From Gemmatimonadota bacterium (GTDB lineage: Bacteria > Gemmatimonadota > Gemmatimonadetes > Palauibacterales > Palauibacteraceae): 64,000 bases of DNA. The stretch's first letter is position 1, and the number at the start of each line of letters is the position of its first letter. The translations under genes and the position numbers were made by a program. This document shows positions 34,374-45,323 of the stretch, piece after piece. The notes beneath the pieces are model-generated. The model was not told the DNA's origin. It saw nothing but the letters and a program-made list of their open reading frames with translations, and did not search any database. The stretch spans positions 1-64,000 of the forward strand of contig JAJDWE010000077.1 of the NCBI GenBank assembly GCA_022825725.1. The letters are read 5' to 3'.

Positions 34374-36151
34374 TTGCGCGACGCCGGCTGCGGGCAGGTC
34401 GAGGCCTCGTGGTCCGGACGCGAAGTCCGGGTCATCGGGTGGGTACACCGCCGTCGCGACCTCGGAGGACTTTTCTTCGTCGATCTGCGCGACCGGACCG
34501 GCCTGCTCCAGCTGTCTTTCGGCCCGGAGTGGTCGGACGCCGCCGGCCTCGAGCTCGTGGCGGAGCTGAACCCGGAGGATGTCGTGCAGGCGACGGGCGT
34601 CGTCGCGCCGCGCCCCGAGCCGAACCCCGACATGCTCACGGGCGAGATCGAGATCCGCGTGTCGAGTCTTCGGCGGGTCTCCGTCTCCGACCCGCTCCCG
34701 ATCCTCGTCTATCAGCCTCCGGACGAAGAGTTGCCCTCGGAGGAGCTTCGCCTCCGCCACCGCATCCTCGACCTGCGCCGTCCCGAGATGCAGCGCAACC
34801 TGAGGCTGCGGCACGTGGCGACGAACGCGGTGCGCGCCTCGCTCACCGAACAGGGCTTCATCGAGATCGAGACTCCGCTCCTCACCCGGCAGACGCCGGA
34901 GGGGGCGCGGGACTATCTCGTCCCCAGCCGGGTGCACCAGGGTCAATTCTTCGCCCTCCCGCAGTCGCCCCAGCTCTACAAGCAGCTTCTGATGTGCGGC
35001 GGCTTCGACCGCTACTTCCAGATCGCAAAATGTCTCCGGGACGAAGACCTGCGGGCGGATCGCCAGCCGGAGTTCACGCAGATCGACGTGGAGATGGCGT
35101 TCGTCGAGCAGGACGACGTCTTCCGCGCCGCCGAGAGGATGTTCGCGCGCATCTGGCGCGACGGGCTCGATCGGGACCTTCCCGTGCCCTTCAGGCGCCT
35201 GCCCCACGCCGAGGCGATGGAGCGCTACGGCACGGACAAGCCGGACCTCCGCATCCCGTGGGAGATACGGGATTTCACGGACGCGCTCACCGGCATCGGC
35301 TTCGGCATCTTCGACGGCGCCGCACGAGCCGGCGGACGCGTCCGGGGGCTCGTCCTTCCGGGGGGCGCGACGCTCTCCCGCTCGCGGATCGCCCACTACG
35401 ACAAGCTCGCGCAGGAGGCCGGCGCGAAGGGCGCCCTGTGGCTGAAGCGCACGGCGGACGGCTGGTCCGGTCCGCCCGCGAAAGTCGTCGGCGAGGAGGT
35501 CGCGGGCATGCTCGAGGCGGAGTTCGGGGTGGGGGAGGGCGATCTCGTCTTCTTCGTCGCCGGCCTCGACGCGGAGAGTGCGCCCGCCCTCGACCGGCTG
35601 CGGCGCGCGGCGGCGCGGGAACTCGGCGCCGTGGACGAGAACGGCGAAGCGTGGCTCTGGATCACGGAGTTCCCCCTCTACCACCGGGATCCCGACACCG
35701 GCCTTCCCGTTCCGGCCCAGCACGCCTTCACGATGCCGGCGGACCCCGATCCCGAGCATCTGCGCGAAGATCCGCTCTCCGTGAACGCGGTCGCGTACGA
35801 CATCGTCTACAACGGGATCGAGTTCGCCAGCGGGAGCATCCGCTGTCACCTCCCCGAGGTTCAGCGCGTCATCCTCGAGGCGACGGGGCTCACGCCCGAG
35901 GAGGTCGAGGCGCGCTTCGGTTTCCTGCTCGAGGCGTTCCGCTACGGTGTCCCGCCGCACGGAGGGTTCGCGGTCGGCATGGACCGCGTGGTGGCCGAGA
36001 TGGTCGGCTGCGCGTCGATCCGGGACGTCATCGCGTTCCCGAAGACCGCCGCGGCCCGGGGCCTGCTCGAGCGATCGCCTTCATCCGTGACTCCGGCTGA
36101 ACTCGAGGAACTCGGGATCTCCGTGACGGGAGGGACCGGAAGGAGCGGAAC

Positions 36152-36155
<4 letters not shown>
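34374..36155 (+). CDS. aspS: Aspartyl-tRNA synthetase
   Basis: 593 aa from TTG 34374. OB-fold anticodon domain (GWVHRRRDLGGLFFVDLRDR), class II core with motif 2 region (DEDLRADRQPEFTQIDVE), bacterial GAD insertion (about residues 285-430) and motif 3 (GVPPHGGFAVGMDR). No ATG or GTG exists near the N-terminus in this frame. TTG 34374 places CGQ and GWV at residues 6 and 22, the same as in E. coli AspRS (590 aa), which decided the choice; CTG 34317 is an alternative. No clear Shine-Dalgarno precedes it. First gene of the aspS-phoH-pgpH-ybeY run. Confidence 0.94.
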
Positions 36156-37119
<964 letters not shown>

Positions 37120-37123
<4 letters not shown>

Positions 37124-39597
37124 GTTTTCTGGGCCGCTTCCGAGACTACCTGCGTCCCGTGAACCGGCCGCCGGCCGGCGGCCGCCGGGACGCGTGGGTC
37201 CACCACGGATTCCGGGCCGGCATGGTCGCCGTCATCGCGCTCGCCGTCCCCCTCATGTTCCCGCAGCTCACGCCGAGCGGATTCGACGGCATCGACCCCG
37301 GGAGCGTCGCCCGGCAGACGATCAACGCCGACTTCGATTTCGACGTGCCCAAGGACCCGGACCGCCTCGCGGAGGAGCAGGACGAGGCGGAGGCCGGCGT
37401 GACGCCGAGGCTGCGCTTCGAACCCGCGCGCGCGGACAGCAGCATCGAGCGTGTGAACGCCCTCTTCGCCCGGCTCGATTCCATCATCCCGGCCGCGGAG
37501 GCGCGAGTCTCGGAGGAAGGACTCCCGGCGGCGGCCGGCGCCGCGGTCGTCCGCGACGAGGTCCGGCGGGTCGCGGGGGGGATCGGGGTCGACCTCTCGG
37601 CCGAGGCGGTGATCGACTCGCTCCAGGTCGACTATCTCCTCGACGAGGCGTCGCGCGCCGAGCTGCGCGACGAACTGGCGGCGGCCTTCGAGGGGCTGCG
37701 CGAGGGCGTGATCCGCGGGAGCGAACTCGAGGACATCAGCGCCGCGAACGTCGTCGCGCGCGAGGGGCCATCCGGCGACGACCGCGTGCGCGCCGTCGCG
37801 GATCTCGTCCGGCTCGGCGACTTCACGCGGGCGGCCCGGGAGGGGGTCGGAGACCGGCTGCCGCCCGGAGGCGCGGCGCTCTTCCAGCAACTCCTTCTCG
37901 TGGCGCAGCCGACGCTGCGCATCGACCAGGACGCGACGCGACAGGCGCGGGAACAGGCCCGGGCCGCGATCCCGCAGGTCGAGGGCTTCGTGCTCGAGGG
38001 AGAGCGCATCATCACCGAGAATACGGTGGTGACGGAGGAGGAATACCGCCGACTCCTCGCCTACCAGGCCCAGATCCTGGAGCGGGGAGGGACGCGCACG
38101 ACGTCGAACTTCCTCCGCAACCTGGGCATGGTCCTCCTCGTCGTGAGCATGCTCGGGATACTCGTCTTCGCGACCTTCCGCTTTCGCCGCGACGTCTACG
38201 AGGACCTCCCCAGCTTCACCGTGCTGCTCGGGCTCGTCGTCATCGTGATGGCGTCGGCCGGCGCCGTAGCCGCCGCGCAGGGTTCGCCCGCGCTCGTGCC
38301 GATCGCGCTGGCCGGCTTCCTCGCCGCGGCGCTGTTCGACAGCCTCCTGGGCCTCGTCGTCGTCTCGACGATCGCCGGGATCCTCATGGGTCAGCCCTAC
38401 TTCTCGGGGCTCGCGGCCCCCATGGTCACCGTGGCGGGCGGGGTCACGGCGGCCTTCGCGGTCCACACGATCCGCACGCGTTCGCAGAGCTGGGTTCTCG
38501 TCGCGCTGATCACCGCGGCGTACGTGGGGGCCGGCCTCCTGCTCGTCCTCACGGGCCACTTCGCGCTGGGCGAGATGGGAACCACCGCGGCGCTCGGGTT
38601 CCTCAACGCCACCGTGTGCACGGGACTCGGCGTCGGCATCGGCCTCCCGCTGCTCGAGACTTTCACGGGACGGACGACGGAGGCGTCGCTGCTCGAACTC
38701 TCCGACATGAACCGGCCGCTCCTGAGGCGGCTGGCGCGCGAGGCGCCCGGCACGTACGCCCACTCGATCAACGTGGCGAACCTCGTCGAGGCCGCCTGCG
38801 AGGCGATCGGGGCCGACTCCCTGCAGGGCCGCGTGGGGGTCTACTATCACGACATCGGGAAGCTCGAGCGTCCGCAGTATTTCATCGAGAACCAGCCGCG
38901 GGGGCTGAACCCGCACGACCGTCTCACTCCGTGGCAGAGCGCCGAGATCCTGCGCGACCACGTGCGCCACGGGCTGGTCATGGCGGAGGAAGCGCGTCTG
39001 CCCGAGATCGTGAAGGATTTCATTCGCGAGCACCACGGGACGCAACTCATCCGCTACTTCCTCGAGAAGGCGCGCCGGGACGGCGTCGCGGAGGTGGATC
39101 CGAGCGACTTCGCCTACCCCGGCCCGAAGCCGCAGAGTAGGGAAACAGGCGTCGCGATGCTGGCCGACGCGGTGGAGGCCGCGTCGCGCGTCCTCTCGAA
39201 CCCGAGTCCCGAGCGCATCCGGGCCCTGATCGACCGCCTCGTGCAGGACCGAATCGACTACGGCGAACTGGACGACTGCCCGCTCACGTACCGCGACCTC
39301 CGCATCGTCAAGCGGGAGTTCGCGCACGTCCTCACGGGGCTCTATCACCACCGCATCGACTATCCGCAACCGGCGGCGCCCGGCGAGGCGTCCGGCGATG
39401 CGGGTGAGACGCCGGCCGGGGAGGAGTCGGAGACGAGCGGCGTGGAGGCGGCGGCGACCGCGGGGGCGGAAGGGGCGTCGGCGCCGATCGACCTCGAGCA
39501 GACCGCGCAGGGCGACACCGGCCCGATCCCTGCCCTGGATTCGCTCCCGGAGCCGGCCGAGGAGCCGGAAGGAGTCGCCAGCGGGCGGACGGATTGA
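37120..39597 (+). CDS. pgpH: 7TM-HD membrane phosphohydrolase, PgpH (cyclic-di-AMP phosphodiesterase)
   Basis: 825 aa. One N-terminal membrane helix (about 30-48), an extracytoplasmic 7TMR-HDED domain (about 50-310), a cluster of about seven membrane helices (about 325-510) and a cytoplasmic HD domain with His577-Asp578 (YYHDIGK) plus DHVRHGLVMAE and REHHGTQLIRYF. Family members hydrolyse c-di-AMP to pApA. The acidic, Ala/Gly-rich C-terminal tail of ~60 residues is lineage-specific. TTG 37120 overlaps the phoH stop (TTGA). Order phoH-pgpH-ybeY is conserved in many bacteria. Confidence 0.92.
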
Positions 39598-40112
39598 CCG
39601 ACCCCGTGCTGCCCGTGATCCGCATCGATTTCGCCTCCGGCGAAGAGGAAGTCCGGCACGGTCCCTCCGAGGCGGAGGTGAGGGAGGCCGCGCTGGCGGC
39701 CCTCGGCACGGGACGCGCAGGGCCGGCCGGGGAGGCCGACGCGGGCGACGGCGCGGGCGACACCGCGGGCGAGGGCGTCGAGCTTTCCGTCACCTTTCTC
39801 ACGGCGGAGTCCATGCGCGCGCTGAACCGGGACTACCACGGGGTCGATGACCTCACGGACGTGCTCGCCTTCGGGCTCGGCGAGGACCCGCTCGTCGGCG
39901 ACATCTACATCTCCCCGGACGCCGCGGAGGCGTCGGCGCGCGAACTGGGGCTCGATCCGGGCGAGGAGATCCTGCGCCTCGTCATCCACGGCATCCTTCA
40001 TCTGCTCGGACACGACCATCCGGAAGGCGAGGCGCGCTATGCCTCTCCGATGTTCGAACTGCAGGAACGGCTGCTGGCGCGCCTGCTGGCCGAGTTCCGT
40101 GGCCGCGCGTAG
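39594..40112 (+). CDS. ybeY: Endoribonuclease/rRNA maturation factor YbeY
   Basis: 172 aa. The zinc site HGILHLLGHDH is intact, and MRALNRDYHGVDDLTDVLAF is the family core. Needed for 16S rRNA 3'-end maturation and ribosome quality control. It has an extra Gly/Ala/Asp-rich loop at about 40-60. TTG 39594 overlaps the pgpH stop (TTGA), the third coupled TTG in a row. Confidence 0.94.
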   Translation: MTDPVLPVIRIDFASGEEEVRHGPSEAEVREAALAALGTGRAGPAGEADAGDGAGDTAGEGVELSVTFLTAESMRALNRDYHGVDDLTDVLAFGLGEDPLVGDIYISPDAAEASARELGLDPGEEILRLVIHGILHLLGHDHPEGEARYASPMFELQERLLARLLAEFRGRA

Positions 40113-40191
40113 CATTCCCCGTCTTCCGAGGTCTTCCCGAAGGCCCTGATCCACGAACCGCCCGCCTCCGCGGGCCGGCTCCCGAGCGAGC

Positions 40192-41553
40192 ATGCACGAG
40201 AATCCGGAAGAGCAGCGCCGGCTCCTGATCGAGGAGATCCGCGTCCGCCTCGAGGCGGACGACATGGACGCGCTCTTCGCGTTCGTGGAACCGCTGCATC
40301 CAAGCGACATGGCGGATGTGCTCGAGCACGTCGAGGAGGCCGAGCGCATGGCCCTCCTCGAACTCATCCCGGCCGCCCTCGCCTCGGACGCCCTCGCCGA
40401 AATGGAGGAGGAGGAGAAGCCGGGGGAACTGCTCGCGAGCATGGAGCCGGAGCGGATCGCCGAGATCGTCGAGGAACTCGCCGACGACGACGCGGCCGAC
40501 CTCATCGGCGAACTCGACCCGGAGGAGCAGGCCCGCGTCTTCGAGTCGGTGCCGGACGAGGAGGAGCGGGAGATCCGGCAACTGCTCGAGTATCCGGAGG
40601 AGTCCGCGGGCGGGATCATGACCCGCGAGCTGTGCGCGGTGGACTCCGAGGCGACGGCGGCCGCGGCGATCGAGGCGCTTCGGGCGCAGGCGGAGGAGAG
40701 CGAAGACCTCTACACCGTGTTCGTCGTCGGGCGGCGCGGGCGGCTGCGCGGCGTCGTCACGCTGCCCGACCTCGTGCTCGCGGCGCCGGATACGCGCATC
40801 TCCGACCTGCTCGAGGAGCCCCCGGCCGTGGTTTCGGTGGATCTCGACCAGGAGGAGGTGGGGAGGATCCTGTCCCGCTACAACCTCGCCGCGATCGGGG
40901 TCGTCGACGACGAGGACCGGCTGGTGGGACAGATCACCTTCGACGACGTGATCGATGTCGTCGAGGCCGAGGTCACCGAAGACATCCTGCGCTTCGCCGC
41001 GGTGTCGGACGAGGAGCAGTTGCGCGGGACGACGGTCGGCGCGATCCAGAGCCGGCTGCCGTGGCTCGCGGTGAACGCGTTGACTCTGGCGGTCGCCGCG
41101 GTCGCTGTGTGGCTGTACCGCGGGACGATCGAACAGCTCGCGATCCTCGCGGCCGTGATGCCGGTCATCGCGGGGCTGGGCGGCAACGCGGGAACGCAGG
41201 CGCTCGCGGTCACGATCCGCCGCATCGCGATCGCCGACGAACTGCCGGGAGAGCGCTGGTCCGCCGTCGTGAAGGAACTCGTCGTGGGCCTGGTGAACGG
41301 GGTCGCGATCGGGCTGCTCGTAGCGCTCTTTTCGCTGCTGCTCCCGAATACCGGGGCGATCTTCGGACTCGTCGTGATGATCGCCACGTGGGCGAACCTC
41401 GCCGTCGCCTCCGCGCTCGGTGCGTTCTTCCCGATCCTGCTCGAGCGCTTCGGCGCGGACCCTGCGGTCGCCTCGTCGGTCTTCGTCACGACCTTCACGG
41501 ACCTCATCGGGTTCGTTCTGCTGCTCGCGCTCGCGACCCGGTTCCTCCTGTGA
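40192..41553 (+). CDS. mgtE: Magnesium transporter MgtE
   Basis: 453 aa. Acidic N domain of helical repeats (residues 1-130), two CBS domains (about 135-255) and five membrane helices (about 280-453). The conserved ion-path segment is MPVIAGLGGNAGTQALAVTIRR. CBS and N domains gate the channel by cytosolic Mg. Nothing resembling an Mg riboswitch is seen in the 79-bp upstream gap. Confidence 0.95.
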   Translation: MHENPEEQRRLLIEEIRVRLEADDMDALFAFVEPLHPSDMADVLEHVEEAERMALLELIPAALASDALAEMEEEEKPGELLASMEPERIAEIVEELADDDAADLIGELDPEEQARVFESVPDEEEREIRQLLEYPEESAGGIMTRELCAVDSEATAAAAIEALRAQAEESEDLYTVFVVGRRGRLRGVVTLPDLVLAAPDTRISDLLEEPPAVVSVDLDQEEVGRILSRYNLAAIGVVDDEDRLVGQITFDDVIDVVEAEVTEDILRFAAVSDEEQLRGTTVGAIQSRLPWLAVNALTLAVAAVAVWLYRGTIEQLAILAAVMPVIAGLGGNAGTQALAVTIRRIAIADELPGERWSAVVKELVVGLVNGVAIGLLVALFSLLLPNTGAIFGLVVMIATWANLAVASALGAFFPILLERFGADPAVASSVFVTTFTDLIGFVLLLALATRFLL

Positions 41554-41569
41554 GGGCGGGGGACGCGGG

Positions 41570-42565
41570 GTGAGTCCGGCGTTCGATCCGGAGCGGCTCG
41601 CCGGGCGCATCGCGGGCGGCGAGCCGCTGGCGCTGGCCCGGGGGATCTCGCACGTCGAGAACGAGAGCGACGGATTCGAGGCGCTTCTCGAGCGGCTGGA
41701 TGGTCGCACCGGACGCGCGCGTCGCATCGGCATCACGGGACCGCCCGGCGCCGGCAAGTCGACGCTCACGGCGGCACTTACGCGCCATTACCTCAACCAG
41801 TCACTCAAGGTCGGGATCGTCGCCGTGGACCCGACGAGTCCGTTCACCGGCGGGGCCCTGCTCGGCGACCGCATCCGAATGGGCGAACTCTCGACCGAGC
41901 CCGGCGTCTTCATCCGCTCGATGGCGAGCCGCGGATCGCTCGGCGGTCTCGCGACCGCGACGCGGGAAGCCGCCGACCTCATGGACGCCGCCGGCTACGA
42001 CCGCGTGATCCTGGAGACGCTCGGCGTCGGCCAGGCGGAACTCGATATCGCCGTCTCCGCCGACACGACCGCCGTCGTCCTCGTCCCGGAATCGGGAGAC
42101 GGGGTACAGGCGATGAAGGCCGGGCTCATGGAGGTGGCGGACCTCTTCGTCATCAACAAGTCGGACCGGCCCGGTGCGGACCGGCTGGAGAAGGAGATCG
42201 CGATCATCATGTCGATCCGCTTCGCGAACCGCCCCGCGTCCGGGGCGGGCGGCGACGCGGACGGCGAGGCCGACGATGTGTGGCGCATGCCGATCATGCA
42301 GACGGTCGCCTCGGAGGCCCGGGGGATCGAGGAGTTCGCGGCGCACCTGGACCGGCACTTCGACTGGCTCCGGTCGACGGGGAAGCTCGAGGCCCACCGG
42401 CGGACCGCCCGCCTCCGCCGGGCACACGACGCCCTCCTCCGCCGCGCCGGCCGCGACGCGCAGCGGATCTGGCGCCGCGCCTCCCCCGAAACGCTGGATT
42501 CCGGAGCTTCCCCCTACGCGATCGCGCGCCGGCTGTACGAGGAGTTCCGGGAGACGCTACCTTGA
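41570..42565 (+). CDS. meaB: MeaB/ArgK-type GTPase, acyl-CoA mutase chaperone
   Basis: 331 aa from GTG 41570. G3E-type P-loop GITGPPGAGKST with Lys63, VAVDPTSPFTGGALLGDRIR and NKSD for guanine recognition. Loads cobalamin into, and protects, B12-dependent acyl-CoA mutases. The next gene, 51 bp downstream, is such a mutase. The insert SGAGGDADGEAD before the last third is variable. In relatives (IcmF) this GTPase is fused to isobutyryl-CoA mutase, which fits the mutase specificity read below. Confidence 0.92.
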   Translation: MSPAFDPERLAGRIAGGEPLALARGISHVENESDGFEALLERLDGRTGRARRIGITGPPGAGKSTLTAALTRHYLNQSLKVGIVAVDPTSPFTGGALLGDRIRMGELSTEPGVFIRSMASRGSLGGLATATREAADLMDAAGYDRVILETLGVGQAELDIAVSADTTAVVLVPESGDGVQAMKAGLMEVADLFVINKSDRPGADRLEKEIAIIMSIRFANRPASGAGGDADGEADDVWRMPIMQTVASEARGIEEFAAHLDRHFDWLRSTGKLEAHRRTARLRRAHDALLRRAGRDAQRIWRRASPETLDSGASPYAIARRLYEEFRETLP

Positions 42566-42616
42566 AAGGCGAGGAACGCGGGCGGCACTGATGAGCGGGA
42601 CGATACAGGACGGGGC

Positions 42617-44284
42617 ATGAGCAAGCACGGCGCGCTGAGCGATCAACTCGAGCTGTGGGAGGCGGTTTTCCGCCAGGCGCCGCAGCGCGACGACACCAGC
42701 TTCCGGAGCATCTCCGGGCGGGAGGTCAAGCCGCTCTACACCCCGCTCGACGCCGGCGACACCGGCCCGGGCGGCTACCTGGACCGGCTCGGCACGCCGG
42801 GCGAGTTCCCGTTCACGCGCGGCCCGTACCATTCGATGTACCGGACGAAGCTGTGGACGATGCGGCTCTTCTCCGGCTTCGCCACCGCGCACGAGACGAA
42901 CGAGCGCTACAAGTACCTCCTCCGTCGCGGACAGACCGGACTCTCCGTCGCCTTCGACTTCCCCACCCTCATGGGGTACGACTCCGACGACCGCCGCTCC
43001 GAGGGAGAAGTGGGGAAGTGCGGCGTCGCGATCTCGAGCCTCGCCGACATGGAGGCGCTCTTCGACGGGATCCCGCTCGACAAGGTCTCCGTGTCGATGA
43101 CGATCAACGGGCCCGCGCTCATGCTGTACGCCTTCCTCCTCGTGACGGCGGAGAACCAGGGCGTGCCGCTCGACCGGGTCCGCGGGACGATCCAGAACGA
43201 CATCCTCAAGGAGTACCAGGCGCAGCACGCGTGGATCTTCCCGCCCGAGCCCGCGCTCAAGATCATCGCCGACATCTTCGAGTGGTCGGCCGACGCGGCT
43301 CCGCGCTTCAACACGATCTCGATTTCCGGCTACCACATCCGGGAGGCGGGGGCCACCGCCGCGCAGGAACTCGCCTACACGCTCAAGAACGGCTTCACCT
43401 ACGTGGAGCGGGGGATCGAACGCGGGCTCGACGTGGACAGCTTCGCGCCGCGGCTCTCCTTCTTCTGGGACGTGCACAACGACTTCTTCGAGGAGATCGC
43501 GAAGTTCCGCGCGGGCCGCCGCATCTGGGCCCGGCACATGCGTGACGTGTACGGGGCCCGCGATCCCCGGAGCCTGAGACTGCGGACGCACGCGCAGACG
43601 GCCGGCGTCTCCCTCACGGCGCAGCAGCCGCACAACAACATCGTGCGGGTCGCGTACCAGGCGATGGCGGCGGCGCTCGGCGGCACGCAGTCGCTGCACA
43701 CGAACGCGATGGACGAGACGCTCGCGCTCCCCACGGAGGAGGCGGCGAAGATCGCCCTCCGCACGCAGCAGATCCTCGCCTACGAGACCGGCGTCCCCAA
43801 CACGATCGATCCCCTCGCGGGTTCCTACTACGTCGAGTCGCTCACGGACGAACTCGAGGCGGAGGCCGAGGAGATCTTCCGCGAGATCGACGACATCGGC
43901 GGGGTCGTGTACGGGATCGAGTCCGGCTACTTCCAGGCGCAGATCGCGGCTTCGGCGCGCCGGTTCCAGGATGAGGTGGAGAAGGGGACGCAGACGATCG
44001 TGGGCGTGAACCGGTTCGAGGACGCGGAGGAGCCCCCGATCGAGATTCTGAGGATCGGTGAGGAGGCGGCCGCGAAGCAGGAGGCGCGGCTGGCGGATCT
44101 CCGCGCGCGACGCGATTCCGGCGCCGTCGAGCGCGCGCTCGAGACGCTGGGGCGGGCCGCGCGCGAGGACGAGAACCTGCTGCCGCCTCTGCTCGACGCG
44201 GTGCGGGCCTACGCGACGCTGGGCGAGATCCGGATCGTGCTCGAGAAGGTGTACGGACGCTTCAAGGAGCCCGTGGCCTTCTAG
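42617..44284 (+). CDS. icmA: B12-dependent acyl-CoA mutase large subunit, isobutyryl-CoA mutase-type residues
   Basis: 555 aa TIM-barrel substrate domain without the cobalamin-binding domain, so it needs a separate small subunit, which is not in the window. Strong family blocks: FPFTRGPYHSMY, GTIQNDILKEY, SGYHIREAGATAAQELAYTL, GGTQSLHTNAMDE. The two residues that define methylmalonyl-CoA mutase (P. shermanii Tyr89 and Arg207) align with Phe85 (RLFSGF) and Gln203 (YQAQHAW). They are 118 residues apart, as are Phe80/Gln198 of isobutyryl-CoA mutase. So the substrate is probably isobutyryl/n-butyryl-CoA or another acyl-CoA without a free carboxylate. An automatic label of methylmalonyl-CoA mutase would probably mislead. 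Confidence 0.85.
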   Translation: MSKHGALSDQLELWEAVFRQAPQRDDTSFRSISGREVKPLYTPLDAGDTGPGGYLDRLGTPGEFPFTRGPYHSMYRTKLWTMRLFSGFATAHETNERYKYLLRRGQTGLSVAFDFPTLMGYDSDDRRSEGEVGKCGVAISSLADMEALFDGIPLDKVSVSMTINGPALMLYAFLLVTAENQGVPLDRVRGTIQNDILKEYQAQHAWIFPPEPALKIIADIFEWSADAAPRFNTISISGYHIREAGATAAQELAYTLKNGFTYVERGIERGLDVDSFAPRLSFFWDVHNDFFEEIAKFRAGRRIWARHMRDVYGARDPRSLRLRTHAQTAGVSLTAQQPHNNIVRVAYQAMAAALGGTQSLHTNAMDETLALPTEEAAKIALRTQQILAYETGVPNTIDPLAGSYYVESLTDELEAEAEEIFREIDDIGGVVYGIESGYFQAQIAASARRFQDEVEKGTQTIVGVNRFEDAEEPPIEILRIGEEAAAKQEARLADLRARRDSGAVERALETLGRAAREDENLLPPLLDAVRAYATLGEIRIVLEKVYGRFKEPVAF

Positions 44285-44306
44285 CCGCCGCGCCTCCCGC
44301 CCTCCG

Positions 44307-45308
44307 ATGCCCAAGCGACGAGACCCCGCCGCCGGGACCTCCGACGAGACCTTCTTCGGGCTATCCGCACTGCACGGAGGGCCGCCGCGGGTGCCCGGGA
44401 GGGGCGACCTCGATTTCTCCCGGGCCGTGCTCGACCAGTTGTACCGCTACCGGCCGAAGCGCGAGGCCATCGCCTATCCGCTGTGGCTCCTGACGGGTGT
44501 CTTCGGCGGCCATCGCTTCTATCTCGACCGTCCCGGAACGGGCCTCCTCATGTTCCTCACCCTCGGCGGTGCGGGGCTGTGGTGGCTCGCGGACGTGCTG
44601 CTGATCCCGCGAATGGTGCGGAAATTCAACGAAGACCAGGTACGGCGGCAGTTCCTGGGCCAGCCGCCCCGCCAGCTCGCCTTCATGCCGGCCAAGGGGG
44701 AGACGCTCCCGCCGGAGCCGTACTGGGCCGCCAAGCGGCGGACGCGCGTCCGCCTGGTGGCCGACACCGTCGTGATGATGGTCGCGGCCGGGTCGCTGGG
44801 CGCCTTCGCGAGGGGGACCGGCGTCTACGAGCCGATCATGGCGGTGGTTGCGCTCATCGCGATCACGCTGCTGGGAACCCGCTGGGACGCGCTCTCCAGA
44901 CTGCCCGTGCTGCGGGGGTTCGACCGGTGGGCGCACCGTCTGCGACTCTTCTACTACACGAACGATCCCGGCGGGGCCGTGTCGCTCGCCTTCCGCCAGG
45001 TGCTCGCGCTGTTCGCCCTGTTTCGCCGCCGCCGGCGTGCCGAGGCCAGGCTCTATCTGCAGTTCGGCGTCTGGTTCACGATCATCTTCACCGTCTTCGA
45101 CCTCATCGAAGCCGGCATCGGCGGGCCCGGAGGCTTCAACCCCGGTTCCCTCATGCTGGACTACGTCCAGACATTCTTCGCCACCTACGCCTTCGCGGCT
45201 CCGATCGGGGCCGTCCTCAACAAACACATCCTCCTGCAGCGCAGCGACCGGGTGATTTGGGTGCTCAGCGGCGTTGCGGTAGTCTTCATCGCAACGAGTC
45301 TCTTCTGA
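44307..45308 (+). CDS. TM2-domain multi-pass membrane protein
   Basis: 333 aa. Residues ~50-105 are a TM2 domain (AYPLWLLTGVFGGHRFYLDR then GLLMFLTLGGAGLWWLADV), two helices joined by a tight turn. Four or so further hydrophobic helices follow (about 150-195, 250-275, 290-330). Function unknown. ATG 44307 lies 22 bp after the mutase stop on the same strand. Confidence 0.8.
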   Translation: MPKRRDPAAGTSDETFFGLSALHGGPPRVPGRGDLDFSRAVLDQLYRYRPKREAIAYPLWLLTGVFGGHRFYLDRPGTGLLMFLTLGGAGLWWLADVLLIPRMVRKFNEDQVRRQFLGQPPRQLAFMPAKGETLPPEPYWAAKRRTRVRLVADTVVMMVAAGSLGAFARGTGVYEPIMAVVALIAITLLGTRWDALSRLPVLRGFDRWAHRLRLFYYTNDPGGAVSLAFRQVLALFALFRRRRRAEARLYLQFGVWFTIIFTVFDLIEAGIGGPGGFNPGSLMLDYVQTFFATYAFAAPIGAVLNKHILLQRSDRVIWVLSGVAVVFIATSLF

Positions 45309-45323
45309 AAGGTCGGTTTCCAC

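Noticed and set aside
40113-40191. Mg riboswitch (M-box or ykoK type) before mgtE
   Set aside because: The gap is 79 bp, too short for these elements, and no matching fold was seen.
42617-44284. Methylmalonyl-CoA mutase label
   Set aside because: Tyr89 and Arg207 equivalents are Phe and Gln, and the Arg is needed for methylmalonyl-CoA binding.
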